From Gillisia marina (GTDB taxonomy: Bacteria > Bacteroidota > Bacteroidia > Flavobacteriales > Flavobacteriaceae): DNA of 59,190 nucleotides. Of this stretch, positions 10,789-19,932 are shown in pieces. The notes below the pieces were generated by a model. That model worked only from the letters and a program-made list of their open reading frames with translations. It had not been told where the DNA came from and ran no database searches. The number at the start of each line of letters is the position of its first letter. Within the stretch, counting starts at the first letter, position 1. The position numbers and the translations under genes were made by a program. The stretch is from assembly GCF_000258765.1 (NCBI RefSeq), contig NZ_AJLT01000001.1, positions 1 through 59,190 of the forward strand. Reading direction: 5' to 3'.

Positions 10789-11271
10789 TTAATCATCTGC
10801 GATATCTTCCAATCTTTTAACCGTGGAAACGGTGTTTTTTATTTCATTCAATTGGTTGGTGAGCATTGCTTTTGTTCTTGGAGCAAAATGTCCTTTTTTC
10901 AACTTCTCTTCATATTCCTTAACACTTGCTTTCTCACCTCTAATGCATTCTTCAAGTACAGCTTCGTCGTCATTACCACTTAAAGCAGTTTTAAGATCTA
11001 TCCATACTCGGTGTAAAGTTCCAGTAGTACTACCTTCCTTCAACTTAGGGTGAGCGTTTAGGTCGTGTAATTCTTTTTCAATTTCCGTTTTAAATCTATT
11101 TCGGATAACAGCTTGCTGCTTAAAGAAGTTTTTTAGCCTCGGGTTTTCCGCATCTTCCAATGCTTTTTTAAAACCTTTTTCAGCATCATAATTTTTCTCT
11201 AATAGTTCATTAAGATTATTTACAACTTCATCATGTAGCTCTTCTTTTGCTTCTTCTCTAGTGGTTTTCAT
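10789..11271 (-). CDS. PA2169 family four-helix-bundle protein (DUF2383)
   Basis: The 160-residue protein is almost entirely charged alpha-helix, with conserved-looking features of the ferritin-like DUF2383/PA2169 group: an N-terminal helix VVNNLNELLEKNYDAEKGF, and Glu-rich helices around CIRGEKASVKEYEEKL. No signal peptide is present, so it is probably cytosolic. Members are often found among stress genes; the neighbouring UspA and DUF1622 genes fit that. Metal binding is possible from the fold but is not shown by the sequence. Confidence 0.85.
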   Translation of the reverse strand: MKTTREEAKEELHDEVVNNLNELLEKNYDAEKGFKKALEDAENPRLKNFFKQQAVIRNRFKTEIEKELHDLNAHPKLKEGSTTGTLHRVWIDLKTALSGNDDEAVLEECIRGEKASVKEYEEKLKKGHFAPRTKAMLTNQLNEIKNTVSTVKRLEDIADD

Positions 11272-11594
11272 ATTATTTTTATTTAAATTATAATTAGGTA
11301 ATGTCCTATAAATATACTGTGATAATTACTCAAAAAAAGATAATCGAAATCATATTTTGCAATGGTTTAACAGTATATGTTAAGAACTTAAAAAATAACT
11401 TTTAGTATTCCCATTAATCCTTAAGTATTTAGAGAACAATGTGATAACTATAACAGGTAAATTCTATATTTATTTTTGAATTATTGAAAATAAGTTATAT
11501 AATTTTTCCGTGATTGTTCAATTTATTACGAAATTAGTAACGCTTTCTTAATTGAAATTTAATTCTAATACTATTATTATTAATTCTTTGAGTT
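11272..11594. other. Divergent intergenic region, 323 bp
   Basis: This AT-rich gap lies between the PA2169-type gene (minus) and the UspA gene (plus) and must hold both promoters. I see no perfect TAnnTTTG box on either strand, no ORF and no strong hairpin. Confidence 0.4.
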
Positions 11595-12050
11595 ATGAAA
11601 AAAGTTCTTATTTGTATAGATTATAATCCAACTTCAGAGATGGTTGCTGATGCCGGGTACCAACTTTCTAAAGCTCTAAATGCTGAAGTATGTTTACTCC
11701 ATGTTATTGCAGATGTTCAATATTATGGTGTTCAATATCCAACTTTTATGGGCTATGATGGTTTTGATGCTGAAATAGATATTAATATAAATAAGGAAAT
11801 GCATCGGGTGGCAGAGAACTTTTTGGAGACCGTTAAAACACATTTAAATGATCCAAGTGTGGTTATCAAAATAATTGAAGGAAATACTGCCGATGTAATA
11901 CTGGAATACGCATCTCTCTGGAATGCCGATACCATCGTGTTAGGAACTCATAGCCATAGTATTTTAGAGAAAATTTTCATAGGCGATGTAGCTTCAAAAG
12001 TATTAAAGAATACTAAAATACCTGTTTATATGGTACCTACTAAAAAGTAG
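11595..12050 (+). CDS. Universal stress protein (UspA family)
   Basis: A single Usp domain of 151 residues: N-terminal strand KKVLICIDYNPTSE, then the C-terminal segment TIVLGTHSHSILEKIFIGD and IPVYMV. The usual ATP-binding pattern G-2x-G-9x-G-S/T is degenerate here: the second Gly is Ser and the residue after the last Gly is Asp. This copy may therefore bind nucleotide weakly or not at all. The product is cytosolic and probably stress related. The DUF1622 gene follows after 40 bases and is probably co-transcribed. Confidence 0.92.
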   Translation: MKKVLICIDYNPTSEMVADAGYQLSKALNAEVCLLHVIADVQYYGVQYPTFMGYDGFDAEIDININKEMHRVAENFLETVKTHLNDPSVVIKIIEGNTADVILEYASLWNADTIVLGTHSHSILEKIFIGDVASKVLKNTKIPVYMVPTKK

Positions 12051-12090
12051 TCTTTCTTTTCAAAATCTAACTATCTCAATTTTATTAAGT

Positions 12091-12460
12091 ATGGATGAAA
12101 TAAAACTTTATATAGAATATGTTGCAAAAGGAATGGAAGCTATAGGAGTAATTATAATTGCCTTAGGCGCGCTAATAGCAATAATTCGATTTCTTATTTC
12201 TCAATTAAAGTTTAAAAATCATCTCTACACTCGTTTAAGGAGAGAGCTTGGTAAAGCAATTCTATTAGGTCTAGAAGTATTGGTGGCAGCAGATATTATT
12301 GCAACTGTTGTAACCAGAACCAACGCTTAAAAAAGTCTTTACTCTTGGAGTGATTGTTTTAATAAGAACATTTTTAAGCATGTCCCTGCAAGTTGAAATT
12401 GAAGGTAAATTTCCTTGGCAATCTAAAAAGATTGAAGCAACCTCTTCTACTGATTCATAA
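12091..12460 (+). pseudogene. DUF1622 family membrane protein, frameshifted
   Basis: The frame opens with a short N-terminal amphipathic helix, a membrane helix (IGVIIIALGALIAIIRFLI) and the signature LGLEVLVAADIIATVV, then stops at 12330. One extra base near 12313-12319 causes this. Dropping the A at 12316 gives VTEPTLKKVFTLGVIVLIRT, then FLSMSLQVEIEGKFPWQ, and a stop at 12458-12460. That is the normal DUF1622 C-terminus and length (about 122 residues). The function of DUF1622 proteins is unknown. It follows UspA, probably in one operon. Confidence 0.85.
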
Positions 12461-12680
12461 CAATCAAACCCAACTATTAAAATTTAATTTTTTTAGCTAC
12501 AATTAATTCAAACCCTGCTTTGGATTAATTTTATTTATTATCTTTAAGTCCTTAATTATCAGATTTTTCCCTCCGTATATCCCATTAAAATTTATCCCTA
12601 GAATTAAGAAACTCTCATAAGTGAGTAACTCTCATCCTACTAGTTTGTGATTTAAATATTCATTAATAAATAATTTAGTT

Positions 12681-14063
12681 ATGGAATTAACGGGTACAGT
12701 GGATACCACCATGAAAGAGGTGCTATCAAAGGAGATTAAAGGACAAGTGATTTTTCCCGAGGACAAAATTTATGAAGAGACAAGAAAAGTCTACAATGCG
12801 ATGATCAATAAGCATCCGGGAATGATCGTACAATGTATTGATACTGCCGATGTAATTTCAGCAGTAAATTTTGCAAGAGAAAATAAATTATTAATCGCCA
12901 TTAGGGGTGGAGGCCATAATGGTGGCGGACTCGGTTTATGTGACGGTGGAATGGTAATAGATCTTTCTGAAATTAAATTCGTACGTGTTAATGCTGAAGA
13001 TAAAACGGTAAGGGTTGGAGCCGGTAATTTATGGGGAGAGGTGGATCATGCTACGCACCCATTTGGCCTTGCGGTTCCTTCCGGAATGATTTCTACTACC
13101 GGCGTTGCAGGTCTTACCCTAGGCGGTGGAGTTGGCTATTTGGCCAGAAAATATGGATTGACTATAGATAGTTTAATGGAGGTAGATATGGTTATGGCAG
13201 ATGGCACGTATCTTACAGTAAATAATCATCAGTACCCGGATCTTTTCTGGGCTGTGCGTGGAGGTGGTGGAAATTTTGGAATTGTTACTTCCTTTAAATT
13301 TCAGGGTCACCCTGTAAAAACGGTTTATGGAGGACCTATGCTATGGCCAATCGAGCAAACGGAAGAAATAATGGAATGGTACGATAAATTTATTGAAGAT
13401 GCTGAAGAAGATCTCAATGGATTTATAGCAACGATGATAATTCCCGGACCACCATTTCCAGATTTTCTTCATAATAAACAATTCTGTGGAATTGTTTGGT
13501 GCTACCTAGGCGATTCAAAAAACGCTGAAAAAGTATTTAAACCAATGCGAGATTTGAAACCCATTTTCGAACATTTGGGAGAGATGCCGTATCCTGCACT
13601 GCAAACGCTTTTTGATGGATTAATGCCACCGGGATTACAATGGTATTGGCGGGCAGATTTTTTTAATGAATTAGGTCCGGAATTAAGGAAAGCACATAAG
13701 AAATTTGGATCTCAAATTCCAACTCCTTTATCACAAATGCATTTGTACCCAATAAATGGTGCAGCAAGTAGGAAAAAGAATTCTGAAACCGCTTGGGCAT
13801 ATCGTGATGCAAAATATGCCGGAGTTATAGTAGGAGTAGACCCAGATCCGGGGAATGCTGTTAAAATAACAAAATGGTGTAAAGATTATTGGGAAGCCTT
13901 ACATCCGTATTCAGCTGGTGGAGCGTATTCAAATTTCTTAATGAATGAAGGAGAGGAACGTATTAAGGCAAGCTACAAAGGAAACTATGATAGATTAGTG
14001 GAAGTTAAAAGGAAATACGATCCTGAAAATTTATTCAGAGTGAATCAGAATATTAAACCTTAA
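12681..14063 (+). CDS. FAD-binding oxidoreductase, berberine bridge enzyme type
   Basis: This 460-residue flavoprotein has a PCMH-type FAD-binding domain (about residues 45-215) and a C-terminal BBE segment (YDPENLFRVNQNI). IRGGGHNGGG places His79 at the usual 8-alpha-histidyl FAD attachment site. The second attachment Cys seen in plant berberine bridge enzymes is absent (STTGVAGLTLGGGVGYLA), so a single covalent FAD bond is expected. No signal peptide is present. Such enzymes oxidise alcohols, sugars or phenolic substrates; the substrate here is unknown. A secreted cupin follows 11 bases later, suggesting one transcript. Confidence 0.92.
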   Translation: MELTGTVDTTMKEVLSKEIKGQVIFPEDKIYEETRKVYNAMINKHPGMIVQCIDTADVISAVNFARENKLLIAIRGGGHNGGGLGLCDGGMVIDLSEIKFVRVNAEDKTVRVGAGNLWGEVDHATHPFGLAVPSGMISTTGVAGLTLGGGVGYLARKYGLTIDSLMEVDMVMADGTYLTVNNHQYPDLFWAVRGGGGNFGIVTSFKFQGHPVKTVYGGPMLWPIEQTEEIMEWYDKFIEDAEEDLNGFIATMIIPGPPFPDFLHNKQFCGIVWCYLGDSKNAEKVFKPMRDLKPIFEHLGEMPYPALQTLFDGLMPPGLQWYWRADFFNELGPELRKAHKKFGSQIPTPLSQMHLYPINGAASRKKNSETAWAYRDAKYAGVIVGVDPDPGNAVKITKWCKDYWEALHPYSAGGAYSNFLMNEGEERIKASYKGNYDRLVEVKRKYDPENLFRVNQNIKP

Positions 14064-14074
14064 TAAATAATAGT

Positions 14075-14551
14075 ATGAAAAATAAAATAATACCATTCCG
14101 AAACATCTGGCTTTGCTTGTTAATAGCTGCTATTTTCCCGTTCCTTTCTTTTGGTCAAGAAAGTAATAATAGTTCATTAGAAAAATCTTTAGTAAAAGAT
14201 GCGAATAGTTCCAGTATTGTTTGGGGACCTTGTCCGGAATTTATGCCCGATGGCTGTGAAATTGCAGTCCTACATGGAGATCCGGCAAAGCCGAATGTTG
14301 ATATTCTCTTTAAATTACCGGCGAATACCAATATTCCGAATCATATACATAACTCTGCAGAGAGAATGATTTTGTTGTCCGGAGAATTAGATGTTACGTA
14401 TCAAGGAGAACAAACTCAAACATTAAAAAAAGGAAATTATGCTTATGGTCCGGCCAAAAAGCCACATTCAGGGAAGTGTGGAAACGCAGGCCCATGTGTA
14501 TTATTTATAGCATTTGAAGATCCATTAGATGCAATTCCTATAAATAAATAA
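14075..14551 (+). CDS. Secreted cupin-domain protein
   Basis: A 158-residue protein with a signal peptide (hydrophobic stretch to FLSFGQE, about residue 29) and one cupin barrel. The metal-binding motif is visible: NHIHNSAERMILLSGELDV gives two His and a Glu, and a later His occurs in KKPHSGKCG. Four Cys (WGPCPEFMPDGC and KCGNAGPC) may form disulfides after export. It is closely coupled to the preceding flavoprotein. Its substrate is not evident. Confidence 0.85.
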   Translation: MKNKIIPFRNIWLCLLIAAIFPFLSFGQESNNSSLEKSLVKDANSSSIVWGPCPEFMPDGCEIAVLHGDPAKPNVDILFKLPANTNIPNHIHNSAERMILLSGELDVTYQGEQTQTLKKGNYAYGPAKKPHSGKCGNAGPCVLFIAFEDPLDAIPINK

Positions 14552-14828
14552 TGGATTGAATATATTCTGGTAATTAAACAAAAGAACTGATTTAATATTT
14601 TGTTTTTTAAGGCAGCAGATGTTAAAGGAGTAAGGATTTATACGATTATTATTGTACTTTTACGCAACGGTAAACGTATAAATGCCCTTCAAGTAATCTC
14701 ATTACCCTCAATAACGATAGGATTTATCCATTTTTGAGATCTTTTTGCTTTCTATTCGAGTGTTTTTACGAGTTGCCAGATTTTGTTCACGGAGAACAAT
14801 TGTATAATAATTAATATTTTAAATAAGA

Positions 14829-15278
14829 ATGGCGAGACCACAAGAAAGTTTTGGTAAAAAAGAAAAAGAAAAGAAGCGTTTAAAGAAACGTGAAGAAAAG
14901 CAACGTAAGAAAGAAGAGCGTAAATCTAATGCAAAGAGTGGCGATTTGGAAGATATGTTGGTTTATGTAGATGAGAATGGGCAATTAACAGATACACCAC
15001 CAGATCCTAATAAAAAGAAGGAAAAAGTAGATGCAGAAAGCATTGTAATTGGTGTTCCTAAAAAAGAATATGTAGAAGAAGATCCTTTCCATAAAGGAAA
15101 AGTTGAATTCTTTAACGATTCTAAAGGTTTTGGATTTATTAATGACCTAGATTCTCAAGAAAAATATTTCGTTCACATTAGCGAACTGATCGATGAAGTT
15201 AAAGAAGGAGATAATGTAGTTTTCGAAATCGAACGAGGAATGAAAGGTATGAATGCTGTTCGAGTTAAGAAAGGATAG
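14829..15278 (+). CDS. Cold-shock-domain protein with lysine/glutamate-rich N-terminus
   Basis: The 149-residue protein has a highly charged N-terminal third (residues 8-33, alternating Lys, Arg and Glu) and a C-terminal cold-shock domain from about residue 88. The domain contains RNP1-like KGFGFI and RNP2-like YFVHIS. It should bind single-stranded RNA as a chaperone; the basic extension may add nonspecific affinity. A possible long leader fits cold-shock control: TACTTTTA at 14655-14662, one base off the -7 consensus, would give a leader of about 160 bases. Confidence 0.93.
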   Translation: MARPQESFGKKEKEKKRLKKREEKQRKKEERKSNAKSGDLEDMLVYVDENGQLTDTPPDPNKKKEKVDAESIVIGVPKKEYVEEDPFHKGKVEFFNDSKGFGFINDLDSQEKYFVHISELIDEVKEGDNVVFEIERGMKGMNAVRVKKG

Positions 15279-15313
15279 TTTTTTTCTTAAACCTTTACTT
15301 TAAATAGGTTACA

Positions 15314-15324
15314 AGCTAAATTTG
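15314..15324 (+). promoter_or_regulatory. First AGCTAAATTTG motif with perfect -7 box
   Basis: AGCTAAATTTG occurs here and again at 15378-15388. Both contain TAAATTTG, the perfect flavobacterial -7 form (here 15317-15324). This copy lacks a clear -33 TTG. It could be a second start site for the ATPase operon or a duplicated regulator site. Confidence 0.4.
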
Positions 15325-15355
15325 AAATTGGCTCTTGCTGAAAGTAAATTTTAGT

Positions 15356-15388
15356 TTGAATTTTTTAGATGGAATCGAGCTAAATTTG
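15356..15388 (+). promoter_or_regulatory. Promoter of the ATPase-MscS-antiporter operon
   Basis: A TTG at 15356-15358 is followed after 22 bases by TAAATTTG at 15381-15388. This fits the Bacteroidetes arrangement of a TTG -33 element, 17-23 bases, then TAnnTTTG. The leader to the ATG at 15466 would be about 70 bases. Confidence 0.65.
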
Positions 15389-15465
15389 TCATTTAAGATA
15401 AAATGTATGTAACTTTAGATGATATTACAATATTATTAATCTCATCTAAGTCGTTTGATTTTTAA

Positions 15466-17850
15466 ATGGAAATAAAAGTTTTGGAACCATCTGAGGTTAC
15501 ATCTGATTACTCTTCAAAAAAGTTCCAGTTAGAACTTGATGGATATATAAATGTAGTAGATACTATTACTGATTCTGAAAAGTTAAAAAGAACAATTATT
15601 TTCAACTTTTCAGAATTAGCTAACTTTTATACTTCTGCTTCAGATAAAGAATTTCAAAAAATTTCTTCTGGAAAAGGAAACTCTCAAGAATGCTACTTAT
15701 TAAATTACGCATTAGCAAAATCTTTTAAGGATCTAATGCTTTTGCATCGAGATGTTTTTCTTCAACTCCACATCGTCTCACATAAATTTCAAGAAAATGT
15801 TGTAGATAAACGATCCCTGGAAGCACATCTTATAGAGTCAAAATCTATTCTTCTTCAAGCTTTAAATGCTTTTCAAAAAAATATTGAGCAAGAACATAGA
15901 ACTATTATTAGGTTCGAAAAAAGCGGAAAAGATATTTCCAGAAAAATAAAACATCATCAAAACCCTTGGCCGGTTTATAAAGATCAATTTGAAAATATTC
16001 TAGAGCAAATTCAGCTTATAGATGCTGCCGATAAAACCTTTAAAAAGATAATCGAGATCTTTAACTCGATTAAAAATTATACTGTTGGTTCTTACGAAAA
16101 TAGTTTAGCAGAAGCTAAAAATTCTGAAGATACCATAGAACAACTTTCAGCTTCGTTAGAAGTTATGAACGATAATGAAGCAATTCCACTTGTTGTTGCT
16201 GATATTGATCTTGCCGTAAAAAAAATAGAAACTTCTTCGGGTAGAAAACTGGAAGGTTTTACAGATCTTGTAGAAGATAGGACAAAATCCTTATCGACAT
16301 TAAACTTTCCAACCGATATCAATGCAGGTCTTCTGCTTATTAAAAAAATAGATTTTAATAAATCTGTAAAGAAATGGCTCGATTATGAGTTATTGCCTTA
16401 TTTGATAGACTTGTGGGAAAAGCAGAATAATTTAGCCTCCTATTACAAACATAGCCTTCTAAATTTAAAAAGCAGTCTTAAGCTAATTACAAAGAATAAG
16501 TCCTTAACACCACTTAATGCTCAAATAGTAACTTTAAAAGAGATCCAAAAAACAATTGGGTTAAATATTACAAAGCAGCAACAAATTATTAGTCAAATTG
16601 AATACAAATTAGCTAATGAGCTGTTAGCTACTAATGTTTATAAGCCAGAAGAATTTCTTGAAGTATCATTTCAATCTTCAATAAATCAATATACCACAGA
16701 AAGCAGTGGCTTGTTAATAGATTGGTTTCATAAAGCTAAGATTGCACTTAAATCTCTAAACTCATCTTACGAAAAAACGATCTCCTCTCAACAAGATAAT
16801 TCTATCGAGAAAGCGATTAATTGCATTAAGTTTAGAATGGTTAAGGAAGAAAATGCACATTATGATACCTTGTTTTTAAATAAAAATTTTATAGGTGATT
16901 TATTTCTTGTGCCCCGGGTGGAAGAAGAAACCAAACTGTATAATTGTTTTAATGATTGGCAAAAAGGCTTTAATAAGTCTGCATTAATTACAGGAAATAA
17001 TTTGAGCGGAAAATCTACCCTTATGGAAGATTTCGCGAAAAAGCATTTTGGCAAGGATATTATTCTTTTAGAAACCGATAGCACTATTACTATCGAGGGT
17101 AGAAAGTTCAAGACTACAAAGAACTTAAAAGAAGCTTTACAAGAGGTAAATAAGAATATTTATAATACCAAACCGGTCTTGTTAATAGACGATTTGGAAT
17201 ATTGGAGATCTGAAGAAATTAGTTTTTTAGATAATGTAAGGGCACTTGTAAACTTTGTACTTTCAGAATCTGATAGAACTTTCGTGATGGTATCTATGTC
17301 TAAGGCGATGCAAAGACACTTAGACCAGAGATTGCCATTTTCTAACGCTTTTACAACCAGATTGAATCTTAATAAAACCAGAACAGAAGAAATATTTAAA
17401 GCGGTTTTAATTCGGCATGGAGCTTCTCATAAAAAATTGGTGAATAAAGACATGCATGTAATGTCGCCAAAGCAAATAGAAAATAATGTTCAGGAATTAT
17501 GCAGTCAGTTTAAAAATAATATTGGTGAAGTTTTACAGGCTTGGGCATATAGCACAAAAATGACCGAGAATAATCTGGTTATTTTTGAGGAAGCTGAATG
17601 TAACTTTGAAGATTTTTTTAGTTCAGAAGAGCTCATAATTTTAAAATATGTGTATCTCTACAAATATGTAAATGAAGTATTACTGAAAAATTTCTTGGGT
17701 AAAAGTTATAACATCAATTTCGACTCTGGGATTAAAAGACTTGTAAATACGAAGGTTTTATGGAGAAACTCTAATGGAAATCTCATTTTGAATCGGGTAA
17801 TAACTTCAGATATCTTTGAAATTCTTAGATATAGAGGAACTATAAAATAA
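15466..17850 (+). CDS. Large coiled-coil P-loop ATPase, unknown function
   Basis: I do not recognise a named family. Residues 1 to about 480 are helical and heptad-rich with no membrane segment. A P-loop NTPase domain follows: Walker A GNNLSGKST at 510-518 and Walker B VLLIDDLEYW with Asp575-Asp576. A possible sensor stretch is TFVMVSMSK. The last 100 residues resemble a winged helix (ELIILKYVYLYKYVNEVLL). The helical sensor, ATPase and C-terminal winged helix suggest an AAA/STAND-type switch. The stop codon directly abuts the ATG of the MscS-like gene, and an antiporter follows, so it probably controls or assembles these membrane partners. Confidence 0.8.
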   Translation: MEIKVLEPSEVTSDYSSKKFQLELDGYINVVDTITDSEKLKRTIIFNFSELANFYTSASDKEFQKISSGKGNSQECYLLNYALAKSFKDLMLLHRDVFLQLHIVSHKFQENVVDKRSLEAHLIESKSILLQALNAFQKNIEQEHRTIIRFEKSGKDISRKIKHHQNPWPVYKDQFENILEQIQLIDAADKTFKKIIEIFNSIKNYTVGSYENSLAEAKNSEDTIEQLSASLEVMNDNEAIPLVVADIDLAVKKIETSSGRKLEGFTDLVEDRTKSLSTLNFPTDINAGLLLIKKIDFNKSVKKWLDYELLPYLIDLWEKQNNLASYYKHSLLNLKSSLKLITKNKSLTPLNAQIVTLKEIQKTIGLNITKQQQIISQIEYKLANELLATNVYKPEEFLEVSFQSSINQYTTESSGLLIDWFHKAKIALKSLNSSYEKTISSQQDNSIEKAINCIKFRMVKEENAHYDTLFLNKNFIGDLFLVPRVEEETKLYNCFNDWQKGFNKSALITGNNLSGKSTLMEDFAKKHFGKDIILLETDSTITIEGRKFKTTKNLKEALQEVNKNIYNTKPVLLIDDLEYWRSEEISFLDNVRALVNFVLSESDRTFVMVSMSKAMQRHLDQRLPFSNAFTTRLNLNKTRTEEIFKAVLIRHGASHKKLVNKDMHVMSPKQIENNVQELCSQFKNNIGEVLQAWAYSTKMTENNLVIFEEAECNFEDFFSSEELIILKYVYLYKYVNEVLLKNFLGKSYNINFDSGIKRLVNTKVLWRNSNGNLILNRVITSDIFEILRYRGTIK

Positions 17851-18564
17851 ATGGAAACTATCACAACATTTTATTCCTGGAAGGGACTACTTTACCTTTT
17901 TATAGGACTTTTGGCGCTTTATGGAATTATCAAAATTGTAATTCAAATTATTGAAAACTCAGCCAAGAAAAATCTAGCCAAAAAGCAGTTTATTTTCTGG
18001 CTTCGAAACAGTTTGTTCTTTTATACTCCGGCTGCTGTTATCGTTTTTATTCTTGGATTTATCTCTATCAATTACATCACACACAGCATTCTAATACTCA
18101 TTATTGGAATTTTCGGTTTCCCATATATCCGCAATTATCTAAGCGGTATAATCTTTAAGTCCAATCCCATTGTAAATGAAGGAGCTCTTATTAAATCTGA
18201 AAATTTAGACGGAGAGATAAAGCGCCTAATGGTTTTAGGAATGATTGTAAATACAGAATTTGGTGAGCAATACGTGCATTATAGAAATGTTGAGGAATAT
18301 GGCTTTACCATCAATTCCAACAAAAGCAGTGCTTTAAGACAAACACTATACCTTAGTACAGAGCTTACTCAGGATGCTATTTTGGACTTATTGTTTGATA
18401 ATCCTATTCTTAATTTTGAAGAAAAGCCAAGCCTCAAAAAGAGTTCAGAATCGGAGCATCTTATTTTAAAATATACGTTAGAATCTGGGGCAACTACCCA
18501 AGATCTTATTTCTTTTTTAAATTCAAAAGAAATAGCAACAAGTTTAACCCGTAAAGCGATTTAA
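17851..18564 (+). CDS. MscS-like membrane protein
   Basis: This 237-residue protein has about three membrane helices (about residues 10-33, 55-74 and 78-97). The last runs into a segment like the MscS pore-helix/beta-domain junction (YIRNYLSGIIFKSNPIVNEG), followed by a beta-domain (ALIKSENLDGEIKRLMVLGM). A soluble alpha/beta tail ends the protein. MscS-family channels gate ions on membrane tension. This version is compact. It starts immediately after the ATPase stop and 3 bases before the antiporter start, implying translational coupling. The MscS relation is inferred from pattern only. Confidence 0.75.
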   Translation: METITTFYSWKGLLYLFIGLLALYGIIKIVIQIIENSAKKNLAKKQFIFWLRNSLFFYTPAAVIVFILGFISINYITHSILILIIGIFGFPYIRNYLSGIIFKSNPIVNEGALIKSENLDGEIKRLMVLGMIVNTEFGEQYVHYRNVEEYGFTINSNKSSALRQTLYLSTELTQDAILDLLFDNPILNFEEKPSLKKSSESEHLILKYTLESGATTQDLISFLNSKEIATSLTRKAI

Positions 18565-18567
18565 CAT

Positions 18568-19836
18568 ATGGAAATTTTAACCTCTTATAATTTAATAATT
18601 GGTGTGTCGGTAATTATAATACTGTCCTTCCTTTTTAACGGGGTATCCAAGAAAACAAATATTCCTGCAGTTCTTATGCTAATAATGCTGGGGGTTGGTC
18701 TTCAATATTTATTGGAATATTTAGATGCAGGAAATGTAGATTTTTTCCCTGTTTTAGAAGTTTTGGGAATCGTTGGATTAATTATGATTGTTTTAGAAGC
18801 CGCATTAGAACTGGAACTAAAGCGAGAAAAACTCGTCCCTATTTTAAAAGCAATGGGGATAGCGCTTATTGGCCTGTTAGCTTCGGCATGGGTTGCTGCG
18901 CTTATTCTATATAATTTCATACCGGAAATGACCATGCAATCTGCCTGGTTATATGCTACACCATTATCCATATTATCTAGTGCGATTATAATACCTAGTG
19001 TATTAGGTTTATCTGGTACTAAAAGAGAATTTCATATCTATGAAAGTACTTTTTCAGACATTTTGGGAATTATGATGTTCTATTTTCTTACCGGAAAATT
19101 AAATCCGGCAGAAGATGGAGGGATAGCAGGATTTAGTGGAAATCTAATCTTAACAATTGTAATTTCTCTTGTAGCTAGTTATGGTATTATTTTAATATTC
19201 CAGCGCATTAAAAGTCAGGTAAAATTGTTCCTTTTAATTGGTGTGTTATTGCTGTTGTATGCCTTGGGTAAAAAGATGCATTTATCGTCGCTTATTATCA
19301 TCTTGATCTTCGGATTGGTAATCGCAAATATGAAATTGTTTTTTAAAGGAAAACTCTCTAAATTTCTTCATTTCGAAAAAGCGCATCATATTTATCATGA
19401 GCTTCATACAATTACTGCCGAAACCGCTTTTGTAGTACGAACGTTCTTTTTTGTAATCTTCGGTTTAACCATCGCAATTGCATCACTTTGGAATTTAGAT
19501 GTAGCCCTTATCAGTTTAATGATTATTGGTTCTATCTACGGAATAAGATTTGTACTGCTAAGAATCTTTATAGGAGCCGATATAATTCCGCAGTTATTTA
19601 TTGCACCACGCGGATTAATTACCGTGCTCTTATTTTATGCAATTCCTGTAGAAGCCGAAATAGCTACATTTGAACCTGGAATCTTGCTATTTGTAATTAT
19701 AGGAACGAGTCTTATCATGACTTTTGCCATGATTTATGATAAGCGTAGATCTTCGAAGGCGATTAAAGCAGCAAACAGTATTAAAGTTGGAACTACTAAG
19801 TGGAAAGCTCCTGTTTTGGAAGAAACAACCAGGTAA
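18568..19836 (+). CDS. Cation:proton antiporter (CPA1-like)
   Basis: The 422-residue protein has about 12 hydrophobic helices throughout and reads as a sodium/hydrogen exchanger domain. The segment YESTFSDILGIMMFY matches the helix holding the ion-binding acidic pair region of CPA1/CPA2 exchangers, but with Ser-Asp instead of Asn-Asp or Asp-Asp. It should exchange Na+ or K+ for H+ at the inner membrane. It is the last gene of the tight ATPase-MscS-antiporter operon. The altered motif makes selectivity and stoichiometry uncertain. Confidence 0.88.
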   Translation: MEILTSYNLIIGVSVIIILSFLFNGVSKKTNIPAVLMLIMLGVGLQYLLEYLDAGNVDFFPVLEVLGIVGLIMIVLEAALELELKREKLVPILKAMGIALIGLLASAWVAALILYNFIPEMTMQSAWLYATPLSILSSAIIIPSVLGLSGTKREFHIYESTFSDILGIMMFYFLTGKLNPAEDGGIAGFSGNLILTIVISLVASYGIILIFQRIKSQVKLFLLIGVLLLLYALGKKMHLSSLIIILIFGLVIANMKLFFKGKLSKFLHFEKAHHIYHELHTITAETAFVVRTFFFVIFGLTIAIASLWNLDVALISLMIIGSIYGIRFVLLRIFIGADIIPQLFIAPRGLITVLLFYAIPVEAEIATFEPGILLFVIIGTSLIMTFAMIYDKRRSSKAIKAANSIKVGTTKWKAPVLEETTR

Positions 19837-19932
19837 ATTAACCTTGCATTGGGATAGAAATCCTTTGTAATTAGTCAATTTTGGCAAATCTAAAAAAATT
19901 AGATAATTACAATTATAAAATTCGATTGAGCA

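Noticed and set aside
12461..12680. Regulatory RNA in the gap before the BBE-type gene
   Set aside because: Only weak short repeats such as CTCATAAGTGAG; no stable fold I can support.
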